The notes: generated from the letters alone by a model not told the origin. 64,000 nt of DNA from Isoetes taiwanensis (GCA_021234155.1 JAJEKV010000025.1:4889823-4953822), one strand, 5' to 3'; positions 11,967 to 22,280 are shown, numbered from the stretch's first letter. Translations and numbers: made by a program.

Positions 11967-12463
11967 GGATAGGTTCTATCATTACAAAATCAAAATTCAC
12001 GGCGTATAAAGTCAAAAATCATCGTATTTTTAATAAAATACGTATTTAGCGTATAAAACCTCCCCGTAGGAAAAAAAAATTTTCTGTCGAAAGGTGGCGT
12101 CTGTGAAACTTTTTAGGTAAGGCGTTCGTCGTTTAAGCGGAAAAACCATCTGGGCTGTTTTATCTGATTCGGCGTCTAAATTTGAATTTCAAATTCGTAA
12201 AAAAAAAAAAAAAAAAAAAATTGGAAATTTTTAGCGTGCGAAACCTTATTTCAGCGTCTGCGATATTTTTTCACCCTAAAATAGAAGGTTCAAACCCTAA
12301 AAATTTTAAAAAATTTTTACTATTTAAATTTGCGTGAAAAACTTTCAGCGTCTGGCGTTAGAAGTTTCGGCGAAAATCTTAAAAAATTTTTACACCAAAT
12401 ATTGCGTATCATACAATTCATAAAGTATTTAAGTATAAAGCGTACAGCGTATTGAACCTATCC
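11967..12463 (+). mobile_element. hAT-like MITE, copy 1, inside an intron
   Basis: The ends are GGATAGGTTC (11967) and GAACCTATCC (to 12463), a perfect terminal inverted repeat. TCTCGAA (11954) and TTCGAGA (12468) just outside are also inverted. The interior holds a run of 22 A (12199-12220) and several GGCGTCT / CAGCGTCTG words. It matches, in inverse orientation, the element at 53736-54325: both share the stretch around ATACGTATTTA, ACGTATAAAACCTCC and TTTGAATTTCAAATT. It lies between the donor at 11824 and the acceptor at 12494. No 8-bp duplication is evident for this copy. Confidence 0.7.
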
Positions 12464-12684
12464 ACCTTTCGAGAAAAGAAGAAAAGATTTTCAGAAGAAG
12501 GAAATGGCGATCCGCGGTGCGGAGAGGGGGCTTCAGGGCGTCGACATACTAGAAAGGCTCTGCGAGGAAGGTCATCGATAAAGAGTTTACGCTTTCGAAG
12601 AGATGTCAAGGAAGCTGCACAAGTAAGCAGCCGGAGAACTTTCATTTAAATTTTCCTTCCGTAGCAAGAAATGTTTTTTGGGAA

Positions 12685-12970
12685 GCCAAGGTGTATTCCG
12701 GAATACACTTTGGCTTCTGTGGGTAGTCCAATGTGTATTCCAGAATACACTTTGGCTTACAAGTCAAAGCAAAAGTGTATTCCGGAACACACTTTTGCTT
12801 TAAACTTAAAGCAAAAGTGTATTCCAGAATACACTTTTGCTTTGAACTTAAAGCAAAAGTGTATTCCGGAATACACTTTTGCTTCGAATGTAAAGCGAGA
12901 GGTGTATTAGGAATACACTTTTGCTTTTAACTTTATAAGACAAAGGGTGATACAGGAATACATTGTGGCT
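12685..12970. repeat. Palindrome array 2, seven copies in an intron
   Basis: The same palindrome family as array 1 recurs, with arms GTGTATTCC/GGAATACAC and centres CGG, CAG or AGG. Copies begin near 12685, 12728, 12766, 12808, 12850, 12892 and 12939. The four middle copies repeat at exactly 42 bp and have longer arms (AAAGCAAAAGTGTATTC and its complement, about 17 bp). The array lies wholly inside the proposed intron 12623-12995, between two coding exons. The open frame through it (recurring CIPEYT) is only the translation of the palindrome. Confidence 0.85.
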
Positions 12971-14387
12971 TTTTCTTATTGCTTTTGTTTTCCAGAAAAC
13001 AATACTCACCTTGTTTAATTGTTCTTGTATTACGTGCCAAACATGTTTAATGGAGCAGTTGAACGTGGACAGCTGGGACAGATGTAAAGAGCTCTATCCC
13101 ATAGCAACTTCCGACGAGCGTATTACCCAATGTTTTTCTTTTGTGATGCACAGCAACATCTTTTACTATGAGCAAGAAGAAGAACAAGGACCTACGAAGG
13201 TTTTATGCACACAGTAGGGCTTGAGAGAAAGAGGGACTCTAGCGGATAGGCGTATTGTTGATGTTGAGTCGTCCCGGACTCTGAGAGGTTTTCCATGTTT
13301 GATCAAAATAACTATTATTCTATAGTTCATGGGGGCGCACTAAAATTTGGCTGGAAGTATAAAGCCACAAGATTTTACATTGGTCATAGCGGACTTGCCG
13401 TATGGGTTTAAAGCTGAAGGATAGCGCTTCTGACGATCAACCATTCAAAAACTTCGAGAATTTAATGCTTTTAAATCGGCCAGATTAAGCGGTTACCACA
13501 GCAAAACAACGGCGTCTTGTTGTGTTCCCTCCGGCATGCAATCCCGGACTTGTGGAAGCTACTTTCAAAAACCACCGGTTCTCTGTGCAAGCCGGTTATG
13601 AAAATATGAGTGCAGTGAGTCTTCAAATCTCGGAGTGCAATTGACCGTTCTTTCTTTCAAGTTTTGAGTCATTGTTATTTGCGGTTGTAACTTCGTCATC
13701 TTCTATTACGGAATACGATCTTGCGGTACAAAATTAATATCAACTACCATGGTGGAGGACCAGAGGCTGGCGAGCAAGGTTGAGTATCTCCATGTAACTT
13801 ACTTGGAGTTTTCGGCCCGAAGTGTACCATGGACACTTTAACACCACCGGCCGACACTGCCAAAATTTTCTAATGTCACGGGTTCCAGCCCGTGTTATTC
13901 ACGAAGCTCCGGGACCCAAGTGCACAAAGGCAAAATTGTGAATCATTACGGAAGCCCGCGAAGCTAATTAACCATATTACGGATATGTTTTTCCGACCCG
14001 GGAGATTGGGTCCTAGATGCTTTCTCGGCTCACGGTACAACAATAGCATGTGCACTTAAAAGGGCCGTAATTGTGTTCTTTGTTGACATTGATAGAGTGC
14101 GTAGACTTTATTAAGATGTGGTTATGCGCTCTACCAACTCTACGGATGAAAATCAAGAGTTGGGAGCCAAATCATCATCGATTTTGCCAAAATGACATCT
14201 TAGAGATACAACCTCCTTTCACAAGCTCTGGGAAGATGAAGCTACCTTTCTTGAGCTCAAAGAAGTAGCTCTAGCTACTATTCTTGAAGAGACTATTGAC
14301 ACCAACAAAGATAAGGCAGGTGACAAAGGAGCAAGCTGTAGAGATAGAAAAAGGTGGGGCGAGCAAACCACACCTTTGAGGACTTGA

Positions 14388-14697
14388 TTTAGACCTGCGA
14401 GTTAGTTTTTGCTAAATTATTTACCTCTTGGCTATAAAAAATAATGCCATATTTGATGTCTTTGAAAAAAAATTATTAAAAAAAATATATATTTTTACAT
14501 TTTTGGATGTCCTCGAATTCATAGTAATATTCACAGTGTATTAATGTGCGGAATTTTGCCATTTCAAGTGCTCTTTTCTACAAATGCAAGATTATCACTT
14601 CAAAGGGCAGAAATGCGATAAAATATTTTGTTTCACTTGAAATCCCCAACTTCTTTTGAAAATGATCATTTTTTTTTAAATCACGGTGTTTTTTTTA
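14388..14697. other. AT-rich 3' flank of the methyltransferase gene
   Basis: Low-complexity A/T runs and no open frame. It could hold the 3' untranslated region. AATAAA-like words are absent in the first 100 bases (TAAAAAATAATG at about 14,438 is the nearest). Confidence 0.35.
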
Positions 14698-14709
14698 GGG
14701 AATCTTTGA
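14698..14709 (-). repeat. 12-bp inverted repeat, right copy (candidate element end)
   Basis: GGGAATCTTTGA is the exact inverse of 5032-5043. It is followed at once by AAGCGGGGAG, a word also present at 4990-4999 outside the left copy. Confidence 0.35.
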
Positions 14710-16104
14710 AGCGGGGAGTGATGCAACACTCCCGTTTAATTCTAATCATGTTGCCTTAGGCATGCAAATTCATTAAGAGTCAGATTCCCAAGGCATGAAG
14801 AAGAACCCAATGCAAAAGGAGGAGCATCCTTTCGGGGAAAAAAGCTAGAATAAGGCCCTTTTTTCCCACGGCCGATCTAAAATATGGCATATACCATATA
14901 AGACACCATATACCATATAAGACACCATTTGTGACTCAAGAAAAAAATAACCTAAAATAAAAAACATGGAAAAGCTTGACACACAAATCTAAACTTGTTT
15001 TTGGAACCCTCAAAAGAAATTACCTTTGCATAGTAGTCATAAAATATGACACCACTAAAATAACATTGGAAAAGCTTGAAAAATAAATGAATTAACTCTT
15101 TATTTTTAGATATTCAAATAAGACTAGGTGTCTTATTTTTGCACTCCTAAAAAGTACTTTAGATGGTAAATCCACCCATATTCAAATAAGACTAATAAAA
15201 TAAAACTCCATTTGGTATCAAACCTATTCGAACCTAAATAAGACATGTGTTATTTTTATAGTGGAAAAATGACTTACTTTTAAGACAATAGGTGGCCAAA
15301 CATCATTGAATAAAATATGTGACTTTTAGAGATAAGATTCTTAGGTGGAAAAAGGGCCTAAGATGGGCTAAAGGGAATGGCCCAGGAAGAGATATGAGAT
15401 GGGCTGATGGTCGAGAAAAAAAAATGAAGCAATGGATAAGGAAAGAATCTTTGCTTTGTGAGAAAGGCAGCCCAGATAACTTGAGCCACAAGAAGGGGGC
15501 GAGCACATATATAGCTGCTCGTCCCATCCCCAAAATAACGATCAGGGAGGGCTCGGATCGATGCTATCTTTTAGTTTTAACATTTTAGATGGTATGTGGT
15601 TGGTAGGATGTGATTTTGCATAGTGTAAATATTGTGAGATGATTCTTCTTATCATTTGTGTTGAGCTAGATCACGACAATGAGAATCGTGAGTATGAAGA
15701 TGCAACATAGTCTGTGTGTTGGAATATATCTTACAAACTAATGTGATGGATTGACACATTTCTGTTATGTGAAGGCGAAAATTAACCTACGGTTGTTTTC
15801 TAGGGGGTTTTCGTTTTTTTTAATCTTTTTTTTTGGACTTGATAAATCACATAAGATTGCAATTTCCATGTATCATTTTAGATGCAAATTGAAATATGCA
15901 AAAATGAAGGGCAATTTGCTAAGATAGATGACATCAAAGTTGAAGAGCATTGAGATGAAAATAATATGTTAGATGATAACGGATTGCATTATTTTCGAGG
16001 CAATTGGAACCCCGAAATTATGAATACATTACATGAATATCATAAAAAAAATATCATATATTCCAATAAAACATTAAGGGATCAATCCATGTTTTCCCAC
16101 GTAT
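14710..16104. other. Unassigned AT-rich stretch
   Basis: No gene was recognised. GACACCATATACCATATAA is tandemly repeated near 14,890-14,935, and GGTGTCTTATTTTT at about 15,127 is its partial inverse, so a small inverted-repeat element may once have occupied 14.89-15.15 kb. The remainder has only short unrelated frames. Confidence 0.4.
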
Positions 16105-16560
16105 TTAACAAGGTGTGGTTCCATGTCGGTTTGTTCTATCTACTTCTAGGTGTGAATCTAACACTTCGCATACGGTGCTCCCCATAGCAGGGTTATTTAT
16201 AGTAGGCATAAATTTCACCAGAAAATCATCTGTTGCAATAATTTTTGGACCATAAGATGGTGGATTCAAGGCCTCGTTTGATTGTAGAAGCATTTGAGAG
16301 CATCATCATCCACTATGATTATATCATCCTTATTCTCGATACCAAGATTGCCCATCATGTTACTCAAGTATTTGATAAAAGATAGGCTTGCTGTTGGATC
16401 CTTAGGATTATGAACTTCACATATTTGTGTTGATCCCAAGCGGGCGACCAATGTCTACATTTTCCCCCATACCTCCAAAGTATCTCCGATAGTTTTGGAG
16501 TTCTATAGATGAGCATATACCAACTCGAAATAACCTAAATGCCTCATCTAACATCTCCTT
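16105..16560 (-). pseudogene. Unrecognised broken ORF, C-terminal part
   Basis: On the minus strand, three abutting frames read like one protein: LKEMLDEAFRLFRVGICSS..., then ...SFIKYLSNMMGNLGIENKDD, then IIATDDFLVKFMPTINNPAM..., ending in a stop at 16105. Composition is protein-like and switching frames keeps it continuous, which suggests two indels in a single coding sequence of about 150 residues. I do not recognise the family. It could be a fragment of a captured host gene, a TE protein or another integrated sequence. Confidence 0.4.
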
Positions 16561-16839
16561 CAAGTCTTGACCCGCGGATAGATCCACTTAGAATCGGATT
16601 ATTGGCAGGTGTGCGGTGGCCCGATCTGGAGCCACTTTATTTTTTGGAAAAGTCTTACTAAGAACTCCTTTTAGGTCGAACATCACAATCTTTTTAGAAA
16701 TGCAAGGGAAACTGAAACATCAAACACTTATCCAGTTAGCAAGATATGATAAGCATGCATTGCAACAATACAAATGCAGTGATTTTGTGTTAGGCTTATC
16801 CAAATCGCGCTCGGCGTGATTGAGTCTGACAATGAAGTT

Positions 16840-16904
16840 TTAATGGTCATTAATTATATTTCATTGTCTGACAATGACAATGAAATATAATTAATGACCA
16901 TTAA
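16840..16904. repeat. 65-bp hairpin with 29-bp perfect arms
   Basis: Left arm 16840-16868 (begins TTAATGGTCATTAATTATAT) is exactly complementary to 16876-16904, with a 7-base loop TGACAAT. Perfect arms of this length in AT-rich DNA point to a recent inverted duplication, a miniature fold-back element, or a small-RNA precursor. It lies immediately upstream of the LINE fragment. Confidence 0.85.
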
Positions 16905-16984
16905 GAAAAAAAATAAAAAAAAAAGGTGAGATATATTTTAAATGTACTCATTAATAGCTCCCATAATAGTAGCTTTTTCTAGCT

Positions 16985-18901
16985 TTGTGGTTTCTCTTGG
17001 CGATGTCAAGAGCGGTGATGATAAGATTGGCTTGTGGCAAAGCCGGGATATTGATGGACTTGCAGCAGAGCACCTCAAAGGATGGCGGATCGGAACTAGC
17101 TACCTTTATTTCTGAAATTTTTAACCAAGCTATTAAAAAGGGTTTCACGAAGCTGGACCACCGGTTTGATCCATCCTATATATAAACAAGGTGATCTTGT
17201 TTGTTTACCAAGCAATTATAGGACTATTATGATTAGTCAATTCTTGCCAAGCTCTTTGGCAAGGTTTTTTGGCAGCTAAACTTACTTGCTTGGGCGGATG
17301 ATCATGGAGCAAGGCTCGGGGCAGGCGGTTTTAGGCGTGGCTCCTCCACCTTAGATCACTTGATCACTCTTCGCACTATGATAGATGAGGCTAGATCCGC
17401 AGGGGAAAACCATTGCTTTCTTTGCTTCATTGATTTTGCTAAAGCATTGATCTGATTCGAGGCGAAATTATTGAACCGGCTAACTTCGGCTTGGTGTTCC
17501 ATGTGAATGGGTTCATGCTATTGGGAGGCTTTTCACGAATCAGTCCATGGCGGGGTTATCACCCGTCACGGTATGGCCCGGTTAGTCCTGGCGGCGTGGG
17601 AGTTAAACAAGGGTGCAGCTTTTAAGCCAACTTTATTAGGACTTTATATCGATCAATTGGAGGAGTTTCTCAAACAATCACAGGTCTTTGCTTCCCTCGT
17701 CTCTTCCATGAGCTGGTAATTCTCCTTTTATTTGCTGATGATCTACTCCTATGCTCCCATACGGTAGAAGACTTACAAAGGCAATTAGATGTGCTAAGCA
17801 ATTTACGCTCCACGGTTTGGTTTGGCCGGTTAATATGAGTAAGACTAAGATCCTAGGCTTTGGAATCTGAGAATGCTACCCCTAATGTACGGGGGAATAT
17901 GATAGATCAAGCTCAATCCTATAAATATTTAGGACATGAAATTTTTGCGGGGCGTAAACCACGGACAAAGGGTGTTGATCTCGAGTGCGGCTGACTTTAA
18001 AAGCGTTTTCATACATAGCAAATATGTCTTGAACATTCTCACATCACCTATTGGCCCGCCGGAAGAGACTTTGAGACTCTAGTCATGCGGTAATTACGTA
18101 TGCTAGTGAAATATGGGGACCATCACTTTCTCGTTCTAAATGGCGAGAAGTTGAAGCAATTCAAAAGACACAGCTGCATATGGTTTTGAAAGTGAAAAGG
18201 CGGTTCCATATGAGCCCGACATCAAGCAAATGAGAACTCCTTGATTAGGCTTGCTCTTAAGGCAAATGAAAACTTCGAAGCGGATGGGCGGAGCTAGCGG
18301 GTACAAAGATGTGCATGGGCCGGTTATCCCGATGGGGGCTTATGCTCCCTTTTCTGAGGATAAATTTAAGGCTCATGCCTTTCTTGCATATTATTGAGGC
18401 ATCGATAAAAGAAACTCCAATATTATATTAGATATTTTAATCGGGCGTAGTCATGCTATCCGACCATATCTGTGTCTTCACGGCATGTTCCCAGGGACAA
18501 ATCGGGGCCATTGCTTTCAACCGCCTCCGTGTGAGTTCTCAGCCCTAATGATTGAGAAAGGGGAGATGGTTGAAAAAATTGAGGAGAGCGAGGAGGATTT
18601 GTGCGTGCAAGAGGATATAGAAGCGAGAAACATGCCATATACTTTTGTCATAGACACTGACACCCTTAGCGTAAATATTCCGGATTGATTGGACTCTACC
18701 TATACGCAGCTGTTTGACACCTTCCCTCACTCCCCACCTAGGGAATTTTCTTCGAGAGCTTTTGAACAATGTTGACTCTGCTAGTGTTTTTATTATCTGC
18801 AGATAGAGTTTTGATCAGCTCTCTCTTACTCTACCTCATTGATTGTACTAGACATGTATCTTTCTTGTCCCATAGCCATCGGGCTTCCGAGGACGTTAAT
18901 A

Positions 18902-18935
<34 letters not shown>

Positions 18936-18940
18936 ATGAC
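16985..18940 (+). mobile_element. 5'-truncated LINE with reverse transcriptase remnant
   Basis: Broken plus-strand frames spell the RT region of a non-LTR retrotransposon. GDIDGLAAEHLKG (about 17,050) is followed by a DFAKA-like block (about 17,430, where DFxKAFD is expected) and GLYIDQLEEFLKQ (17640-17678). Then comes FADDLLLCSHTVEDLQ (17732-17779), which holds the FADD catalytic motif. A C-terminal frame ends at about 18,688. The 3' end is an (ATT)n tail at 18903-18933, following GTCCCATAGCCATCGGG. The 5' part with the endonuclease is absent. Many frameshifts are present. The resemblance is to LINEs I associate with ferns and other seed-free plants. Confidence 0.75.
18903..18933 (+). repeat. 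(ATT)n tail of the LINE
   Basis: About ten ATT triplets directly follow the LINE 3' end (CCGAGGACGTTAATAT). Simple-repeat tails instead of poly(A) are typical of several LINE clades. Confidence 0.8.
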
Positions 18941-19015
18941 ACTTATAATAATGGAATCACCAAATATAAAACCGTATTGAAGAAGAAGTAAATACTTTAA
19001 GCAGCTTGGATGCAT

Positions 19016-19065
19016 GGGCGATGGGCGACGGGCGATGGGCGACGTCTTAACAGGATGGGCGATGC
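19016..19065 (+). repeat. Short minisatellite GGGCGATGGGCGAC
   Basis: GGGCGATG and GGGCGACG alternate about five times within 50 bp, the last copies after a short interruption. Confidence 0.7.
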
Positions 19066-19439
19066 CAGGTAGGTGTGCACACTCATGCAAGTATTCGTTC
19101 AATCATATATATAGATGTTGTAAATTCATAGATAGTAAAGCCGTAACTGTGAGTTCGGGGAAAGAAAGGTTTTTTGATCATCGGGAGATAAATATCTCAG
19201 AATATTTTCGAGACAATTTGTCGAAAATAAAGCATAATAGTAGATTGAAGCAAGGAGCACCACTGTGCTCCAAGGATTAGAGACTGATCGTGTAAAGGGA
19301 GATCGAAATACCATGGAAGTACAGAGAAATATGGGCGAAAGGGAAATTGAAACTTCGGCGTCCGGTGATTTCAAAATACAGAGCCGTTAAAACGATCTGT
19401 ATTTAATTTATTTTTAGGGGATGAGGATGATATTTATTT

Positions 19440-19585
19440 ACTTATCCATCTATTTATTTAGTTAGACACGTATTTGCTCTCATTAATCCTGTCAGTAATA
19501 CGCTTGCTGCTCTCTTTTTGTTTGGGTCCCATAGGCCAATTGGTCTCCGTGGACGCTAAAAACCTATTCTATTCTATTAATTTAA
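19440..19585 (+). mobile_element. Second LINE 3' end fragment with (TTCTA)n tail
   Basis: GTCCCATAGGCCAATTGGTC followed by TCCGTGGACGCTAA and a CTATTCTATTCTATT tail (to 19580) matches the 3' end at about 18,870-18,905 with substitutions. It is a separate copy of the same LINE family, reduced here to its 3' end, with a different simple-repeat tail. Confidence 0.65.
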
Positions 19586-20754
19586 ATTCTATGATACTTA
19601 ATTCAATTTGAACTAAGATTTAAGGGTTACAAATAATAATAATTAAAAATGATGGGTGACCAAATGTACGCGGAAATATCGATATACTAAAAGATGGGGG
19701 AGGCGTGATAAATTTGCGGGCGATCACGAGAATATATAAATCATAAATTATAATGGGGAATTAACACCTATTAATTGGGCCATAGTAATTATTACAAGAG
19801 CCAGACCTAGGGGAGGTAATAAGGTAATAATAATTATTATATAGATTAAGGGGAGGACACCCCGTCTGCGGATGTCGGGGTAACAGTGCTTGACAGGTTG
19901 GCGGATACACTATCTGAAAATAAGGAGGACAAGATAAGACAAGACTAGTAATTAAAGGCAGATTGATTAAGTAATAAAGAAGCGGGGAATTTAGAAAGGT
20001 TTAGTAACCTAAAGAATATATTAAGAAGAAGTGGGTAGTGAAGCTCCGCCCGGCGTTCCGAAGCATTCCAAGCTCGCCGCGACCCCTTTCTTCTCGAGCT
20101 CAGATTCTGGTCACGGCCTTAGAACCAGCGGCATCATCATCCCGGATCGAATTCTTGATGGATAAGGGGAAAAAGATTATCGGGGAAGAGGATGGGGATA
20201 GGAAGCGTGACCAGAATCGGGGGTCCCAAGAAATCTTACCGTGCCATATAATCCGGACCTTGAAGACTTGAATCCATGGTGTATTTGCGGCCGTGCATCT
20301 GCACGACAAAGGTTTAGGATCAAGCATAAAAGCGTGTAGACACGTTCAGCGCTTTACTGCGGCGCATCCATCATGCCACGGCGATGAAAGATTCAGGTTA
20401 TAACCTCGGTCTTACGAAGGTTCTAGGGTTCTATCGGACAAGAATGATACGATCGCGGCCTTGAGAATTTGGATAGAGTAATGTCGGTGCTTCAATAGAC
20501 TTCAAATGCATGCGACCATACAAAAATCTAAGAGTTACCGGCATAACCTCATGATTGGCGACTATGGCAAGGTGTGCATCTTTTGTTCTTGAGAAAAACC
20601 ACATGGAGATTTTTATGCCAAAGCGTGGAAAAAGTGAAAGAATATTGGGGAGACATCAACGAAAAAAAGCGAGGAAAAGTAAAAGCTATGAAATAAAGCG
20701 GCAAAGGGAAGGCGGGAAAGAAGGGAAAAAGTGGAAGGGGCCGAGGTGGATAAG
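19586..20754. other. Unassigned; possible LINE 5' region
   Basis: An AT-rich part (to about 19,850) is followed by a more balanced part. A plus-strand frame at 20155-20271 starts MDKGKKIIGEEDGDRKRDQN, a basic acidic mixture that could be the start of a LINE ORF1, but nothing diagnostic follows. Confidence 0.35.
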
Positions 20755-20768
20755 TTTAGATTTTAGAT
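20755..20768. repeat. Target-site duplication, left (14 bp)
   Basis: TTTAGATTTTAGAT, identical to 22281-22294. Confidence 0.8.
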
Positions 20769-22280
20769 TTTTTTTTTTTTTTTTTTTGAAGGCAAGGATG
20801 CGTATTATATTCAAAGGATAAACATTTTACATACATGCAGTTGAGTCTAGAGCTACTACCACTTCTCTAATCCATGAGTAGTAGTCTAGACTGCAGGGCC
20901 CGTACTATTAGCACTGAGGGAGAGAAGGACTAAATTCCTAGACCCGAGAATGATACAAGTAGGGCGGGTTACTAAACAAGAACAACCCGGCCTCTTCTCA
21001 ATTGGGTACTATGGGGCAAAGCTCTTGTCTTTCCACATGCCCCAAAAGCATCATTGCTTCAAAATGTGGCCCTCGGATAGAACGAAGAAACCAGGACACG
21101 AGGCGCAAGCGGCGAGGGAAAGGAACAAGCCAAGTGCATTGATGCGCCACCAAGCTAGAAAAGCGGGATCCTCTTTATGCTCCACCACTGAAGATAGTAA
21201 TGACCGCGGTCCGGTGTGCTACTTGGGTACTATAAGGCGCCCAGCATGAGGCATTCACCTTTTCTCTCCGAAAGCAAACCGACAAATGGCACCACCGCTA
21301 GAATCCAAGCCACCATGTAGACATGCCGGGTCCATGCATCTAGTCATGCGGTCTTGTCTTCCTGCAAGACCAAGACAATAACATTTCTAGGGTCTCCCGC
21401 CCACTAAAGTCATTAGCACAAGAACTGCCCCATTCATGCTAACTAACAATGCACAAGCCACCCCTTGGCTGGGAAAGGGGAGCCGGAATCCTGCTAATGT
21501 CGTTAGGCACGGCAACCACAGCGTCTTCAATACATTTACCTTGCGAAAATGGTGAAGTGCTTTCCTTACGTCCGCGGCTTTGGTTCTTGCAAACAATAAC
21601 ACCAGCAATAAGAAAGATTACAAACTTCGGTACTAAGGCTGCCCGGCATCATCTTCTTCTTCAACGCCATAATACTCTGAGGAGTCCGACCAACTCTTTT
21701 CAATTCAATCATTGTAGCCTTAAAGAACTCATCCAATGTATATTCTAGCGGGAGACTCTACTCAAAGGGAAATGGTGACGCCCTTCTTCTTACATCAATA
21801 AGTACTATAGAGGTGCTTTCATTCTTTTCCGAAAATCTGTACCCCTTCTCACAACCCGCACTAGGAGCTTACAAAGAAAGCGGACTGCGTCGAGAAAGTA
21901 GAGCTCTTCATTCAAACTGACACAACTAACACGAGGCACTACTCCCATAGGCTTGGAAACCTTGTGGAATATGCATAAACAAAAGCGAGAAAAACCAAGA
22001 ATACTAGCCTTGCCAAGAACCGCAGCGAGACACTAATTTCTAGGGAAGAAAGCTTTCTGGTTAGATGCCTAGAAGGGATCGGAAGAGTGGAACTTGACTG
22101 CTCGAATGGATCAGACGACCCCGGTCCCAAAAATCGCACTTATCCCAACCCGGCCCTCCGGCGTTTGGCTTAACCTGACACCTTGCAGCAGGGCTGACCA
22201 TAGCCCGTCCCCTGCCAGAACACAGCGCCATCCCGGCCCATTATGAAACTCCTTACCGCGGTGTTGGGATTTATCGGATT
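20769..22280 (-). mobile_element. Poly(A) retroposon (L1-like or processed copy), 1.5 kb
   Basis: Read on the minus strand, this insertion ends in a poly(A) run (T run at 20768-20787 on plus). It is bounded by an exact 14-bp duplication, TTTAGATTTTAGAT, at 20755-20768 and 22281-22294. That is the signature of target-primed reverse transcription by L1 machinery. Just before the tail it reads CTTGCCTTC, close to CTTGCCCTT at the tail near 39,950, so both may be 3' ends of one LINE family. Inside, only broken frames are seen, one of them hydrophobic (ILAVVPFVGLLSERKGECL). I cannot say whether it is a truncated LINE or a processed gene copy. Confidence 0.75.

Larger units (their letters stand above)
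10455..14387 (+). pseudogene. Intron-containing DNA N4/N6-methyltransferase-like gene, broken
   Basis: The plus strand shows a discontinuous gene. A basic start (METRRASKKSRSLKSPPP, from 10455) is followed by a Lys/Glu-rich part and a cysteine cluster (CSCGPNSCPCW, near 11,350). An exon ends at donor GTAAGT (11824). A second exon runs 12495-12622 between TTTTCAG and GTAAGC. A third starts after TTTTCCAG at 12996 and carries CSCITCQTC. The catalytic part has DLPYGF (13392-13409, motif IV of the DPPY type), KVEYLHVTYLEF (13782-13817), and DWVLDAFSAHGTT (14004-14042, motif I, canonical form D.F.G.GTT). Motif IV before motif I is the class-beta order. The first G of motif I is H/A-like here and frames break several times, so activity is doubtful. 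The likely end is the TGA at 14385. The substrate would be adenine N6 or cytosine N4 in DNA; which one cannot be told. A tail rich in E, D and K follows. Confidence 0.6.

Noticed and set aside
12671-12930. Plus-strand ORFs with a repeated CIPEYT-like peptide
   Set aside because: They are translations of the palindrome array inside an intron; the repeat period is set by the DNA, and the reverse strand gives equally repetitive peptides.
9915-12970. CRISPR-like arrays
   Set aside because: Repeat units are palindromes with variable arms, spacers are 10-20 bp and often self-complementary, no cas-like gene is present, and the surroundings have plant introns and transposons.
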